The notes below the pieces were generated by a model. The model worked only from the letters and a program-made list of their open reading frames with translations, ran no database searches and had not been told where the DNA came from. 64,000 nucleotides of DNA, from positions 3,669,883 through 3,733,882 of the forward strand of contig BCIO01000002.1 in assembly GCA_001599975.1 (NCBI GenBank). The letters are read 5' to 3'. Each line of letters opens with the position of its first letter. Position 1 is the first letter of the stretch. This DNA comes from Cystobasidiopsis lactophilus (taxonomy: Eukaryota > Basidiomycota > Agaricostilbomycetes > Agaricostilbales > Chionosphaeraceae). The translations under genes and the position numbers were made by a program. This document shows, piece after piece, positions 9,837 through 21,907 of the stretch.

Positions 9837-11111
9837 GATAAGCCCACAGAAGAGAGCTTGAGCAAGGAAAAGCGAACCAATTGGGTCAAGCCCGATTCAT
9901 CCACAGAGTTTTCTGTTCACAGTCAAGTTCAATATTAAATTAGGTCAAAATGTCTACCCAAGCATGAACATGCGAACCTTATTGGTATTGAAGAAGTGAA
10001 AGGTCGACAGAGGTGGCGACGCGATCAGCCAGTTACCGCTGCGCTTCGAATAAGGGATTTAAGCTCCGCTTTAACGGCGCTGTACGTTACCATTTCAGCT
10101 GATTAGCTCTTGCGTTCGGGTTATTGAGCGAGGAGGACAAGAGCGAACGATTACTTGAGCTTGAAAAGACCTTGAACACATTGGTCCTCCCCGCTCGCTC
10201 ATTGCGCTTTGAACCCAACCGGTGCCCGATCTCGCCGAGAGCCTCTCAAGCATGGCGAAATTGACCCTGACGCTTCCCAGCTCTTGAGCGAAGTGCCACC
10301 CGCCCGCCCCTTTCGACTCTGTCCACACCCAAATTGCGCATCAACCATCGGTGGCAAGGTCGATGGGACAGAAAAAGCGGACGAACCTAGCTGCCCGAGT
10401 GCTCGCAAACCCGTCACTCCCGCCCGCCGTCCATCAAAACCGCTTCTGGGCCTAACCTCTTCTGAAGAGCATGCTGGTCGTTGTGAAGTCGCGGTTCTGT
10501 TCGAGATTGACGCCAGATCATGGGGAAAGAGGAAGAGAGGGAAAGAGAAGGAGAGAGAGAGGGAGGGAAACGTGGCTTGTGAGATTGAAGGGCATTAAAC
10601 GCTTAAGGAGATGAAGAGGGTAGGAAGCCAGCGTCCAACCAACATGCTTCGCCTGGAACGGACCGAATGTCTTCTTCAAAAGAAGTGACCTTGCCAGATT
10701 GCTTGCTCCATAACGGCCTTCATGAATGGCGTGTTTGGCAGCTGCTATCACCCCTTGCTAGCTCGACAAATCTTGAGGGTCGCCAATTCAGGTCTGCAAG
10801 GTTTGCCTAGCTTAGCCTGGAATGCGAGCTGGTGTAGCGGATCACCGACCTCGAGAAGAACCCAACCGTCGCTTCAGTGGTGCCGATGAGATGGAGGAAG
10901 CAAGACAAAAGGAGAGGAAAAGGAGAGGGTGGGAGCACCACCTTTTGCACGTCCATCTTTCGCCACCCTTCGAAGGCGTTCTGCTTGCTCTTGTTCCTCC
11001 AACCAACCTTTTGTTCTGTTTTCCGTTTTGTCTGACCCATCACCCGATAAGGTGGGTCGATTTGGCGGACAGCTGGCCTTCGCTCACACCGCCGAACAGC
11101 CCGGATAGGGC
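9837..11111. other. Intergenic, divergent upstream region
   Basis: About 1.3 kb between the starts of the minus gene at 9836 and the plus gene near 11112. There is a purine-rich tract (GAGAGA/GGAAAG type) around 10525-10570. Open frames here are short and compositionally biased. An upstream exon of the next gene could lie in its right end, but I cannot place one. Confidence 0.4.
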
Positions 11112-12177
11112 ATGGCCGCACTGGACCCGCCGTGGGGTGCCGTTCCACCCCCGTTGCAGCTCCACGGTTCGCTTTTGGACGATAATTCGTGGTGCACTCA
11201 AGGCCAGCGAGATGTTTGCGCTGCGGAACGGCAAGAATCAGCTAGCGCCGAGTCAGATTTGCGGGCTCAGCCTCAGTCGCCATCCGCCGTTTCAACCGCG
11301 AGCAATAGCAATAGCATAGGCTCTCAGGATCGAGAACTCGATACTCCGTCCCCTGGAAGACCCAATGGATGTGCTTTCCATACTGAAGCAGCAGAAGAGC
11401 GTTTTTCGTGTAAGACCTTCCCCTATCCTTCTGGCAGTGATATATCCAATCCGCGGCGGCACTATAAAGCATCCTCATCGCCCCAAGCAACCACCCGTTG
11501 CACACTTTCATACGTCATACTGCCGGGTCAAGAGGTGGTGCTAAGACCGGACGCACCAATGGTTCATTCACACCCTGACGCCGTCGCCATACAGTTTGCG
11601 CAAGAGCGTCGGCTCCTCTTGCTCACTGGGCCCTGGAATGCTCTAGTGCTGCTGATCAATCGTCTGTCGGAGGAACTGGTGCAGCATGGTCAGCCGCGGA
11701 TTGGTTTCGAACCCACTCAAGTGCAAGTCCTCGGTCATCAAGGTGTGTGGCTTGCTTCGGTGTTTTCTTTCATGCTGACGATGGTGTTCTACTAGAGTGC
11801 GGTAGGATGAGCTCCTTTGGTCGGTTTTGCGGCCGTCGCTGACTATGGCGCTCCAGCTCAAGTGCTCGGCAACAGCAACTGGATCGGCGTCTCTGGCCCA
11901 ACGAGCACATCCAGAAGTACTCACAGTGAGCTCGTCGTTGCTTAATAATGCATCGCTCACTCAGTCTGGCTCTCGTGCTGGTCCAGATGGGAGATCGCAT
12001 CAACCCGTCAAGCCGCTCACTCGGCGCACCAAGAAGCGCCTTCGATATGAAGAAAACAGGAGGCTGGAACAGACGGAAGAAGGTCGTCTGGAAGTCGAAC
12101 AACGGCGCGCTGCCAACGCCGCCAGGGCAGGGACGTCTCGCAGGGTCAAGCAAGGCATTGATGCTGTCACAGACTAG
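11112..12177 (+). CDS. Unidentified protein with basic C-terminus, multi-exon
   Basis: Coding blocks on the plus strand join in one order: RFWTIIRGALKASEMFALRN (about 11165-11265), IENSILRPLEDPMDVLSILK (about 11326-11410), QEVVLRPDAPMVHSHPDAVA to VQVLGHQ (about 11530-11746), AQVLGNSNWIGVSGPTSTSR (from 11860) and, after a GTACTC..CCAG intron, a very basic tail PLTRRTKKRLRYEENRRLEQ ending at TAG 12175-12177. The first block looks like a helix-rich region, loosely reminiscent of a histone-fold helix, but I cannot assign a family. The 5' end is uncertain; the feature start is the nearest upstream ATG, and the first exon may differ. The last two introns are well supported by phase; the ones around 11290 and 11411-11530 are not fully resolved. 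Confidence 0.45.
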
Positions 12178-12316
12178 TCGCGCCGCATTTGATAGCTGCG
12201 CGAAGGAAATAATAGCAATTCACATTTTCTCTTCGTTTCATGTAGGTCGGTCAACACCGTCGCGGGTGCAATGGCAAATTGTACAATGGGAGATCAATGG
12301 CGTTTGCCATCATCTT

Positions 12317-14569
12317 CTAGTCCTCATCACTAATGCCCTCAGAGTCGGCATACATCCTCTCCTTCTTGAGCCTGTATTGTTCGTTTGTAGCTTGGCGCTT
12401 GGCGGCTTCGGGTTTGGCCATGGCCTCGAGAACGGCTTGTAAAAACTTGATGTCTGAGGCAGTTGGTTCTCGCGCCAATTCGATGTTGGTCGGCTGAACA
12501 GGCTCTTCTGGAGTGACGGCGCTCTGGAAGTACTTCTCCAAAGTGACGAATTGGTCTGCAGGGGAGCTCGCCGATGGGAGTGGAAAACCAGCAGCACGCG
12601 CAGCGGCAAACGGGTCTGGCTCGCCGACTCTCAAGCATTAGGACACTCACGCGCGCGATTAGCAAGGAGGCTCACCAGAAGGACGACTGGCAGCAAAATA
12701 AGCGACCGCGCTGTCCAAAACGACCGCCAGCCTCTCCTCTTGAGGCACATCCTCCACCGTGCATTTCACCGCCTTCCTTCGATGATCTTGACGAACCTCA
12801 GCCTCGATCATGAGGTAGGCGAAATGCAACTTGCTCTTGATGACTTCGGCTTCGGCTGGTGCCTCGAATGCGGTGCGAGCGGCGAGGTAATCTTGACCTC
12901 CTTCTGGGTACTTGAGGGCTTTGCGCAGCTCCGAGCAGAAGAACATCAGTGTGATGACGGTGATGACGACGCCGGTTTTCAGGTAGATGGTGCAGATGCC
13001 CTTGGTGGAGTCCTTGCCGCTGGTGTGTCGGTCGTACATCTCGGCGCGAGAGAACAGCTCGACCAAGGCTTCCTTGTCGCATCGAAGGCTGTAAGTGATC
13101 AAGGGGAGCTTGCCTGGATAGTCGGTTTGAGACAATGCCTCCACTTTATGAACAAGTGCGCCTGACCTTGTTGAGAGGCATCGATGATGGCTTGAGCGGC
13201 ACGCCGGATGTTGGTGCTGGAAGATTTGCCCTGTAAAGGGACTTCGGTCATCTTTTGAATGCCCTCAGCATTGCTATGCCCATTGTGGAAGAAAGTGGTC
13301 TGCTTTGCCTTTTTGCATCTTCAGTGTGATCAAGTGAGAGACGAGAATTTTTGAACCCACTGGCTGGGAACGGCGGCGGTACGACCAGACGAAGATTGTT
13401 TCCATCTTGGCCATGCCGATGATAACCATTTCGAAGTCGATGGTCAAGAAATCGGCGAGGCCTCGGCCGGTGAGGAACGGGAGGATGCCACCTTTAGTGG
13501 CGCAGTCCCAAAAGATGGCCGGCTTCAAGCCCTTGATATCCTCGAAAAAGTCCGACAGAAGTTGAGGCTCCACGAGAGGAGGCCGATGATCATCAGTGTA
13601 GCGCGAATTGTTGAGGTAGTAAGACGTGATGGTTGCCACGTCAAAGGCAGAGAACTGGTGATCCAGAGGAAAGTTCTTGCGCTGCAGTTTCATAAAAATG
13701 GGTTTCATGAAATGCTCACTGAATCCAGAAAGCGAAGATTAACTCACGGGGCCGAATTTCTGGTAGACGAACGACAGAGGCACAGAGAACAGGGTGGTAG
13801 GGTACTCGAGGTGCTCCCAGATCAAGGAGAGCCCACACGCAACAGCTTCGAACTGGTTGTTGGGGTGGAAGAGGGTGCCGGCTTTCATGGCCCAAAAGGT
13901 GAGCGATTCGAATGGAACGGCCTTGTAACTCATGAGAATCTTTTGCTACTCCTCAGTGCGGAACGATTAAATAAAGCAGAACTTAGGCATACGTAAGGCA
14001 CAGTGCTCCACACTTTGATGGCCTCCAGGTCCTCGCGGACGACCGCCTCTCGCAGAGACAAGATGAACAAATTAGCCTTGCGTGCTGTTACATCCATTCC
14101 GGCCAAAGAATCTCGAGCTTCAGTAATCTCTTTCAGCTGCATCTGAATGGCGAAATGTTGTCAGCAGGTTGCATCTCATGTCAAAACTGCCTCCGACGCA
14201 CCTTCTGCGCCAAAGTCAGTGGCGGCCTTGACAACAGCAACGGAGGCCCATTGGAGGTCGAGCTGGCAACAGGCCTGACATACTTGGGTGTTGCTGTGTA
14301 GTTGAAGAAACGCAGAGGGTCAGAACAGCGTTTTTTTACGACGACACAGTCAGAAACCTCGCACGAAGTTTGGCAGTCTTGGCCTGCTTGCCTGGTGGGA
14401 AATCTGGCATTGGTGGCAGCCTCGTGCGTGACACGGGCTCTTGTGCAACCCTAGCTGGACCAGCTGGGCTCAGGCGCTTGGAGAACAAGTGGTTGGTTGC
14501 GCTAGACAGTGACAGCAGGGGAAAGTTGCGCTGGGCGCACGTCGGTCGCTCTTTTGTGGTGCACAGCAT
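12317..14569 (-). CDS. Hypothetical helical-repeat protein, possibly mitochondrial
   Basis: Starts at 14569 (MLCTTKERPTCAQRN). The Arg/Ser/Leu-rich N-terminus (NHLFSKRLSPAGPARVAQ) looks like a mitochondrial presequence. Downstream exons read KEITEARDSLAGMDVTARK, YKAVPFESLTFWAMKAGTLF, FMKPIFMKLQRKNFPLDHQF, AIFWDCATKGGILPFLTGRG, STNIRRAAQAIIDASQQ and KLHFAYLMIEAEVRQDHRRK, ending in DSEGISDED and TAG at 12317-12319. Stretches such as AQAIIDA and YLMIEAE suggest repeated antiparallel helices of TPR/PPR/Sel1 type, but no single family stands out. At least seven introns are present; several junctions are not resolved, particularly the first. Its start lies 113 bp downstream of the PRI2 stop on the same strand. 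Confidence 0.55.
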
Positions 14570-14681
14570 TTCAATTCAGGCTTGTAGAGTCCACAATCTG
14601 TGTTGCTATCGAAAAGGAGCCCTCCAGTGACATCCAATATTGCAGTCCGCAGTGGCAAATTTAAAGTCCTCCCTCTCCTCA

Positions 14682-16479
14682 TCACTCCACTGAAACTGAG
14701 GGAACAAACATAGCCCTCGATCTCTCATAATAAAGGTTGGGATGGGTCACAGATTCACCCCCGCCGATTCTGGAGGGTCCCGAGTAAGCCTGGGACGAAA
14801 AAAAGAGCGAAAATTGGACGAACCCATCGCCCTTCTTGACGCCCTGCTCCTTGTGGGTAAGCTCGTACAAGCGGGTGCACGCGACGTGGTAGTGGCCGTT
14901 CTTGGCGGCTTCGAGGATCTCCTTCTGTTCGGCCGGATTGGAGATGCGGTAGGTGGAGAGGAGGAGCGCCGAGAGCGGGTTCTCGCCAAAGTGGCGGAAC
15001 GGGCAGCCGTGCGAGTCTTGCGGGCCCGGCGTGTCTTGCATGATAATACGCTGGCAGCTGTGAGAAGAGCGGTGCGACATAAGCAAGAGGGAAGGATGCC
15101 TTGAGGCGCACTGCGGCTCACTTCTTTGGTGGGTAGTTCATCCGCTTGCCTTCGAGCCCGTAACCGTGGCGAATGTTATACTTGTGATCCTTGTTAAACT
15201 TGTCGTCGGTCATGCTGGAGAAGCCCTTGCGCCAGAAAATGAGGGCTTCTTCGACCGGCAAGCCGATGCCCTGCGTTCAACCCAGGCGTGAGCACAGCAC
15301 GCTTCGGCTCAAAGTGAGAAGCGCACTTTGAGGAAGAGGTTGTACTGCAAGCGCCCAAAGTGCTTCAGGTGCTTCTTGGCCCGCAGCGTGTCGTGGAGGT
15401 TCCGCATGCAGGCCGGGAAGTGGCGCCGGGCCAGGTCGTCCACCATCTCGGCGGTGACCGCTTCTCCGTCACTCTCTGGCTTGGACGTGTATTGAGAAGT
15501 GACGCCGGCCAAGAAGCCCATAGACAGGTGCTCGAGCACGGGGATCAGCCGGTCGTCCTCGTCCAGCCGCGGCAAGGCCCTGGAGGTGATCTCGAGCGCC
15601 TTGAGGAGCCGGGCCTGGAACTCGTTGGTGATGAGGGTGAACTGCTCCTTCATGGGCACGTAGGCCGACCCTTGGGCGAGGAAGATACGGCGCTGGTTGA
15701 CCAGGTCGGTGACTTTGGTCCAGGGCACCTTGAAGAAGGACTCGGCGGAGAGGTCTTTGATATTAGACGCGGCCTTGAGCTGGTCCGCGAACCGGTCCTT
15801 CTCTTCTGTCGAGACCTGTGCGATCGCAATTGGAGGGGGATACAGAATGTATAAGGGAAGCAAGCTCGACGCACCGGCTGGTATTCCAAGTTCAAGGTGT
15901 TGATGAACTTTTGCTGCTCCATCCGCTCCTCGTCTTCCCACCGCAGCCTAAAAAGGATGGCCTCGGCCTTGAGGAACTTGATGCGCAACTCCTCCCTGTG
16001 CGCCGAAACCGGGATCTCAAGTTTAGCACCGCGGCGGTCAACTCAGGTAAAGAGGGCGCAAACGCACGATCTGCAGAACGCCAAACGCAGCACATAGTGG
16101 CCAATCAAGTCCTTGCGACGCTCCGCCTCCTGGTCCACGCTCCTCGCCGTGTTGGTGGACAAGGGCAGGTAGGTCTTGATGCGCGGCGCCAACACGGCCT
16201 TGAGCTCTTCGAACGACCGATTCCGCACCAGACACGCTTCAATCTCGGCCAGAACTGTTGATTCAAGCAGCGCACTCAGTGACTGCGAGACTGGGCACTG
16301 GAGCAAAGAGGCGACCAACCTCGCAGGCGGTCAATCGCAAACGACTCAAAGTCGTCGATGGTCACGTCCTCGGTCGGCGGCCGCTCGTAGAAGCTCAACC
16401 GGTGTGGGAACCGCTTGCTCGTGTAGCCCACCTCGACCGTCTGCTTGGCCTCTCGAGCTGTGCGCGGACCGGCGAACAT
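14682..16479 (-). CDS. PRI2: DNA primase large subunit (501 aa)
   Basis: The non-catalytic subunit of eukaryotic primase, which binds the catalytic subunit and DNA polymerase alpha and helps start RNA primers at replication forks. Exons 16479-16320, 16254-16064, 16015-15875, 15815-15327, 15270-15122 and 15057-14682 join into 501 codons. The N-terminus carries the family signature PHRLSFYERPPTEDVTIDDF and IGHYVLRLAFCRS. The C-terminal domain has four Cys at about residues 300, 378, 395 and 437 (FPACMRNLH, NCQRII, HGCPFRH, HVACTRLYEL), the [4Fe-4S] ligands, with spacing very close to human PRIM2. It ends VTHPNLYYERSR plus a short tail. Near 14800 the reading continues through a stretch that could also be a 30-nt intron; both readings stay in frame. 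All key residues are present. Confidence 0.93.
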
Positions 16480-16788
16480 GTTTTGTTTTGTCGGCTTTTA
16501 GGCGCTGCTGGACCGGGGATTCTGGGCAGCAATCGCGCTCGACACCGTCCCTTGAAAGGTTGTGGATGGGCTGGGCAGCGCTAAGAAGCAAGCAAGAGCC
16601 GGTGGAGTCGCTGAAGGTGAAGAAAACATCAAATGAAAGACGCGCCTGTCGGCATTCGGGCCGCCGGGAACGCGCTTGGGAGTCGTCCTAGGTGGTGGCG
16701 ACCTCAAGAGGCCTTGTTGTTCGCTATTCGTTTCGTTTCATCGTCAATCCCATTCGGAACCGCAAAGAAAGTCTCCAGTTTCCCAGAC

Positions 16789-18605
16789 TCAACCAGACCT
16801 CCACTCGCTAATTCCAAGCTTTTCTTTGAGCCGTCGAATCATGCTCAAGTCGCTCTCGTACAGCTTTTCTCGGAGCTTTTGGAGCTCGCGGCAGTTGCCG
16901 TTGCACTTGTGACGGCGGTCGGATCGGTGAAAGTCGATGAAGCGGATGACGCCAGCTTCGTTGAGGACGACGTTGCGAACGGCTACGCTTTCGTGGGCGA
17001 TGCCGCATTCGTGGAGCCGTCTGAGATCTCGTTTGAGCTTGGTCCTATGAATTCCGGGTCATTCAGTCGTAACCAGAGGACAAAGAGAGTGGGGAAGACA
17101 CACTTTTGAGCATCGCTGAGCTCGTCCAAGGAATCGGGCGGGTCGCCTTCGTCGGAGAGCACGATAAGCTTGCGCCCGTCGGAGAGCAGGTAGCCCCCAA
17201 AGAACGAAGGGACGAGTCCATGGGATTTGTGGCGGGCGATTTGTTTGTAGACCGCAATCTCGTTGGCGTAGGGGCCGGCAGAAAGGTGGTAAATCTTGAC
17301 CACAAAGGCCTCGTCTCCGAGGCCGCACCGCCAGACATCCGATGTCCCTGAATTGGCAAGAAAGGTAAAATCGCCGTCCTCGAGTGGCTGAGGGAGGGCG
17401 AGCTCGGGGTCAATAGGCGGCTCGTCCGCCACCAAACCATATCCTATGCCTCCGAGTCCGCCCACGGGAAGCCTCAAGGTGCGCAGAGGAGCGTCGGCCG
17501 AGATCTTCGCCATGTCTTCCTTGCTTGGGGTTGATGGCTGCCACTGAGAGGTGAGAGAGAGAAACTGGTCGCCCATTATCGCTTTCACATCCTCGAGCAG
17601 CAACTCGTCGATAGCCTTGGACTGCTCTGGCGACTCCATCGTCATGTAAAAGAGCGAGGCGATCAAGGAGGGGTCGGTTGAATTTTCGGGAGCGAAGGGC
17701 GATATGAGAAGCAGCGGTGGGTCGTTGGCCAAGGTCAGCAGGCGGAAGAAGCAAAAATGCTGTCCGGAGTGGAGAAGGCCCCAGAGACACTTCTTCGAGG
17801 CCATGAACAAGCCCATCTACAGGACAAATCAACACGAGGACGCGAGTCCTTTGGAATGACTCACTTTCATGGCGACGGCTCGGGCGTTTTCGACTTGGCC
17901 GGCTTGTGGCACTAAAGAGGTGCCTATTTCCGCTCCCAGTTGCTCGAGGTCCGCTCTGCATCCTGCCAGAGTAGCGGGGCTCTGGTCCTTCCAGGCCACC
18001 TTCACCTGACTCCCCTTGGGGCCCACCTCGTAGATAGCACGGTCCATGGGAACTGCTTGGCCGTCGTCGTATGAATGGCTCCCACGGAGCAAGAGCTGAG
18101 TGCCCTTGGGAAGGAAGTCGCGCGTTGCATCCGCGACAACCTGGTGGACCAGAGAGGAGAGCATCTGAACCTCGTATCTTTGCGACCCGTCTGTGAGGCG
18201 TCTCGGCTGGTCGGATTCGGCCGTGAACCAGGACGACTTCCTCAGCTTTTCCAAGGAAGCTTGGGCGGGTGCGAGGTCACTGGTCGTTCCTGCGAGCTCG
18301 CCCAGCATGGAGGCGAGAGGTTTGTCGATAACGGTACGGAGCGATGGGACCTGAATCAGTCGAGAGGGTGGAGTCCATTCCTTCGACAGCCGGAATCCGG
18401 CGCCATTCCAGGCCTCTGACTCGGCGTAAATCTGGGGTGGTAGACGAGGCTCTGAGTCCTCAGGCTGCTGTTTTGGCTGCTCGACCTCAGTGGGACCAAA
18501 GGAGGTGTCGTTGAGGAAGTCCTTGAGCTCCATGCTGCGTGCGTGCGTGGATTCTGCGTCTTCGCTCGGTGGAATGACAGGCTCGGCGTCGATGGCTTGC
18601 TCCAT
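16789..18605 (-). CDS. Protein kinase-like protein with degenerate catalytic loop (569 aa)
   Basis: Three exons, 18605-17865, 17816-17104 and 17044-16789, give 569 codons. The N-terminal half is a helical, mostly hydrophilic region of a kind often joined to a kinase-like domain in basidiomycetes. The kinase-like domain begins near residue 380: FLANSGTSDVWRCGLGDEAF, then VVKIY (candidate ATP-anchoring Lys). The catalytic loop reads CGIAHESVAVRNVVL: His502 is present, but Ser504 stands where the general base Asp is expected, with Arg508-Asn509 following. A metal-site-like FIDF (Asp522) follows, then HKCNGNCREL, a Cys motif typical of this fungal group. The missing Asp suggests a pseudokinase or a non-standard mechanism. 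Phases of both introns agree. Confidence 0.75.
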
Positions 18606-18874
18606 GGCACTGGGAGAGGAACCGGCTTGTCGCTGATTGGGACGAAAGAACTCTCGTCGTGGAAAGGAAAAAGAGTGTCTCGTGCATGGAAGGCCATGGA
18701 AGCAACGTTGCCAAAGTCAACGGTTCCGTTCAACAAGCGGCCGTGGTGGCGTTTGAACAGCGGGACGCCCTCGACGCGCTGGTGGTGCCTTCGATCGACG
18801 CCTGTTGCTTTGAGCAGGCTCTCTTGAGTTTGCAAGTAGCTTCTTTCTATTTACACCAGAAGAGCGCAAGGATT

Positions 18875-19878
18875 CTAAGTGGCGCTGGCGTTTGGAATAG
18901 ATCCGCCTCCGAGCAGCGTGCCTATATTGACCAAGAGCTTGTCCGTGATGGCTAGGATCGATGGTACGCCCTCTGTCTGGTTGGAAATGCAACTATTTTA
19001 GCACGAGGTCAGCATGGCTGTGAGAGGGTTGGATGAACGCGGAGGTTGAACGCACAAGTTCATGAAAAACTTGACGGTGGTCTGGTTGGCTCCGGTAGTG
19101 GCATTGGGGTATATTTGCTCCACCAAAGAGTAGTTGTACAGCGTTATGCCGTTGGAGTCCGTGATCGGGCCACTGGTGAAATTCGTCGTCTGCTGAAATG
19201 GCACAAACTCGTTCAAGGGTTGGGACCGGTTGGCCAGGACTTCCGTCTCGACTCCGAGTCCATTTCTGTAGCACCAAGCATGAGAGACGAGCAAAGTAAA
19301 GAGGAGACTTGCGCACTGGCCAATGTGGCGTAAGTCACCAATCTCATTGCCGGTGGCGTTGGTCATCCAAAACCAAGTTGCGTTCTGTTTCGGCCTTGAG
19401 TACAGTCAAAGCTCCATACAGCATAGGCATGGCATCTTACATCAAATTGACCGGCAACGGCCAAAACATCGTCGACCGAGTAATTGTAAGTCCTGGATGG
19501 TTCCCGCTGTGAGCTCAAAGATTGTCTGACGGGAATCCAAACACTTACATTTGGTCTTCAGCCTTTGTGAAGTTTCGATCGGCTCAACTGAAAGTCTAAA
19601 CGGGCATGAAAAGAGAGCGGAACGTACGTAGGAGAGCAAGCCTCCAGCCAAACTGCACCCATTCAGATCTCACAGAAGAGCAAGAAAGGCGACAAGACCT
19701 ACCACGGGTAAGATGGATACGAAGTTGAGCTCGAAGACGCCGATGCAGACGTAACAGCAGGTACAGATGTGGCCGAACTTGATCCGCTGAGCAGAGAGCC
19801 ACCGTCCTGTCTTGGTCGCAGCGGGTTCGCTCGCGCAGCCAAAACCAGTGAAACAACTCCCAAAAGATGCAACATCAT
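18875..19878 (-). CDS. Secreted N-glycosylated protein of unknown family (about 243 aa)
   Basis: Start at 19878 gives a signal peptide (MMLHLLGVVSLVLAARANP) followed by a Ser-rich linker. Exons 19878-19706, 19652-19628, 19562-19549 (14 nt), 19513-19441, 19384-19056 and 18992-18875 add up to 244 codons including stop. Blocks: YNYSVDDVLAVAGQFD, NATWFWMTNATGNEIGDLRH, GLGVETEVLANRSQPLNEFV, VEQIYPNATTGANQTTVKFF and CISNQTEGVPSILAITDKLL, ending GGGSIPNASAT. Many N-x-S/T sites support secretion. A 45-nt stretch around 19316-19272 (SLLFTLLVSHAWCY) might be an in-frame intron. The last exon was chosen because its alternative frames are strongly basic and unlike a secreted protein. The family is not recognised. 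Confidence 0.6.
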
Positions 19879-21010
19879 GGTCGTTCAGGTAGGATAAAGG
19901 TCTAGCGCGTGGGCATAGCGTCCGCGGGCTATGACGCAAACAACCTTCTTGGGGTTCTCAGTGCGCTCTTGGACCAAGCCGTGCGGTGATGTATAGGGAT
20001 AGTGATGAGATATAGTATATCAGAGGTCTGTAAGAGACAGTTGACAAGGGCATTTGGCGATCGAAAGCTTGGGCGACTGGGCAGGCTGAGGTTGTAGAAT
20101 CCAGCCACTCGAGTGCGCCTTTCCCTTTCTGTTCAATGCGGTTCCAGTGCCACGACGCAATATTGCGAAGAATGTAGGACTGGCACGCGCATTTGCGACT
20201 TCGCCAGAAATGATGCTCTCCTTTGCCTGACAAAACGAAGTGCGGCTTGTTAGTTAGTGGCGGACCGGGCATTGAGAGGCATCAATCGCGCTCTAGTTTG
20301 AAAGCTGGTCGGGATGGGAACACATCATGATGGGAAAGGAAGAACGAGCGTGCAATGGGCATCTGCGGGATACGTGCCAGACTTGCCTGACACGGCCCCA
20401 ACTGTCACAGAGAGAGGGCTTGAAGCTCTCAATGCTTGCTTCTTCTCAGCCAACGTAAGTACGAGCGGGCAGGTATCCAAGTTAGGTTGGACGAAAGCAT
20501 CGCGCGCTTGCTCCCGATACTTGTTCCGCATTCTGGTCTTCAACTTGCTTTTCGCTCGACGACGGGTGGCGCGGCTCGGACTGAGGCCGTGCCATAGCTC
20601 CGTTTCATGCTGGTCTTACTGCTATATTGTAGCGGGTTGTCTTCCCTAGAAGTGATTTCGACCTGGACTGTATTGCTTCGAGGCTTTGCTCTTGATCCTT
20701 GATCCTCTCACAGGCTCCAGTTCGCTCCACATGCCCACTGAAGTTGCCTCTGAGCTCTGGTGTAGGTTGTCTTGGATTTTTCTGACTCGCGAAGTGGGAT
20801 GGAGGTCTATGAATCCGAAACGGGGCTTAGTCTCTGTACGAGTGCACTGCCGCCCACGTTCGTCGCTCGTTCCTGACTGAAGCGAGGTGTCCGGTACAGA
20901 AGCATCACGGTATCTTCCAGTACATTGTCCAGTTACCACTGCGGGCTTCCGAAATCATCGCGGCTCTTGAAGGGTGGCGTTCGCGTATCTCAGGCCTTTC
21001 CTCCTCGACC
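19879..21010. other. Intergenic, divergent promoters
   Basis: A 1.1-kb gap between the secreted-protein gene (minus) and the gene at 21011 (plus). Short open frames on both strands show no family features. I see nothing else I can support. Confidence 0.45.
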
Positions 21011-21709
21011 ATGGCTGCTACCCCGTACATGCACTATACTCACGAAGTAGAGTTTCACTACCTCTGGATCCACGGCGACGAGAAGATGACGGAGCAGGTG
21101 GCGAAGTGGCTTCGTTTAATTGTTAGCGACCGGAAAAGCAGCCCGCTTTCTCTCGACGAAATCATCTCGAGCAAGCTGCTTTCTCCCCAACATTTGTCTT
21201 GCCGATTTGCAAATCTAAAGGACCCTGCCCGCGACAACGTTGTGGTGCTCGCGGAATGCCACCAGCTTGTCGTTGGTTGCGTTCATCTATATAAAAGCTA
21301 TGGCGTATGGCGATTGGACGATATTGGCCTCCATTATGGCTGCACGGATTCAGAAATCGAGATTGGGATGTTAGAGCACGCCGTAGCTCATGCCCACGAA
21401 ATTATTCGCGAAGCCCAGTCTGCCCAGCCGTCACCTTCGTCCGCGGCTGCCAGTGCTCAGCCACAGTCAGTACCCATAGAGCTATCTAAAGCGGCTCTGG
21501 CTACTGTTGCCAAGAGTAATGGATATGCCGAGTCCGAGGTCGCGTTTATGCTCGCTCGGTTGCACATGAACCACACAGGCTCCGAGGATTACTATCAACG
21601 TCAGCTGTGGTATCCCTTGCAGCCATTTGTAGCTCGTCGCCCTATTCATCATAAGGTCTTAAGCAACCATCTTGATTGCTATTATGCAGAGGCGAAGACG
21701 GCCCATTAG
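21011..21709 (+). CDS. Intronless hypothetical protein, possible acetyltransferase-like fold (232 aa)
   Basis: A single 232-codon frame from ATG 21011 to TAG, without introns. The middle (NVVVLAECHQLVVGCVHLYK, then VWRLDDIGLHYGCTDSEIEI and GMLEHAVAHAHEI) has the strand-strand-helix pattern of a GNAT-type domain (a hydrophobic strand ending in Gly, then a Gly-preceded helix). The canonical acetyl-CoA loop is degenerate, so this is only a weak suggestion. An Ala/Gln/Ser/Pro-rich insert follows, then helices and a His/Tyr-rich end (HHKVLSNHLDCYYAEA). Codon choice looks somewhat less GC-biased than in neighbours. No secretion signal or membrane segment is visible. Confidence 0.7.
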   Translation: MAATPYMHYTHEVEFHYLWIHGDEKMTEQVAKWLRLIVSDRKSSPLSLDEIISSKLLSPQHLSCRFANLKDPARDNVVVLAECHQLVVGCVHLYKSYGVWRLDDIGLHYGCTDSEIEIGMLEHAVAHAHEIIREAQSAQPSPSSAAASAQPQSVPIELSKAALATVAKSNGYAESEVAFMLARLHMNHTGSEDYYQRQLWYPLQPFVARRPIHHKVLSNHLDCYYAEAKTAH

Positions 21710-21907
21710 TTAATTCTGTAATCACATCGCTGCCTTGCCGCAATACGAGACATATGGGCTCTCTGGTAGTACAACACACTGAGAGTAGCTTCTAACCACC
21801 TGCGGACTTCATTCGCCGCATTCGCCACCCGTCGGCATCGTCCCGAGCGGATGTCGCGAGCACGCTCAGGGCTCTCTTCCAGGTTTGCGAGGAACGTCGA
21901 CGTCGAG

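Noticed and set aside
14780-14830. 30-nt intron in the last part of PRI2
   Set aside because: GT..AG ends exist, but the length is a multiple of three and shorter than other introns here; reading through is equally possible, so I did not call it.
15360-15854. 164-codon plus-strand open frame
   Set aside because: Antisense shadow of the largest PRI2 exon.
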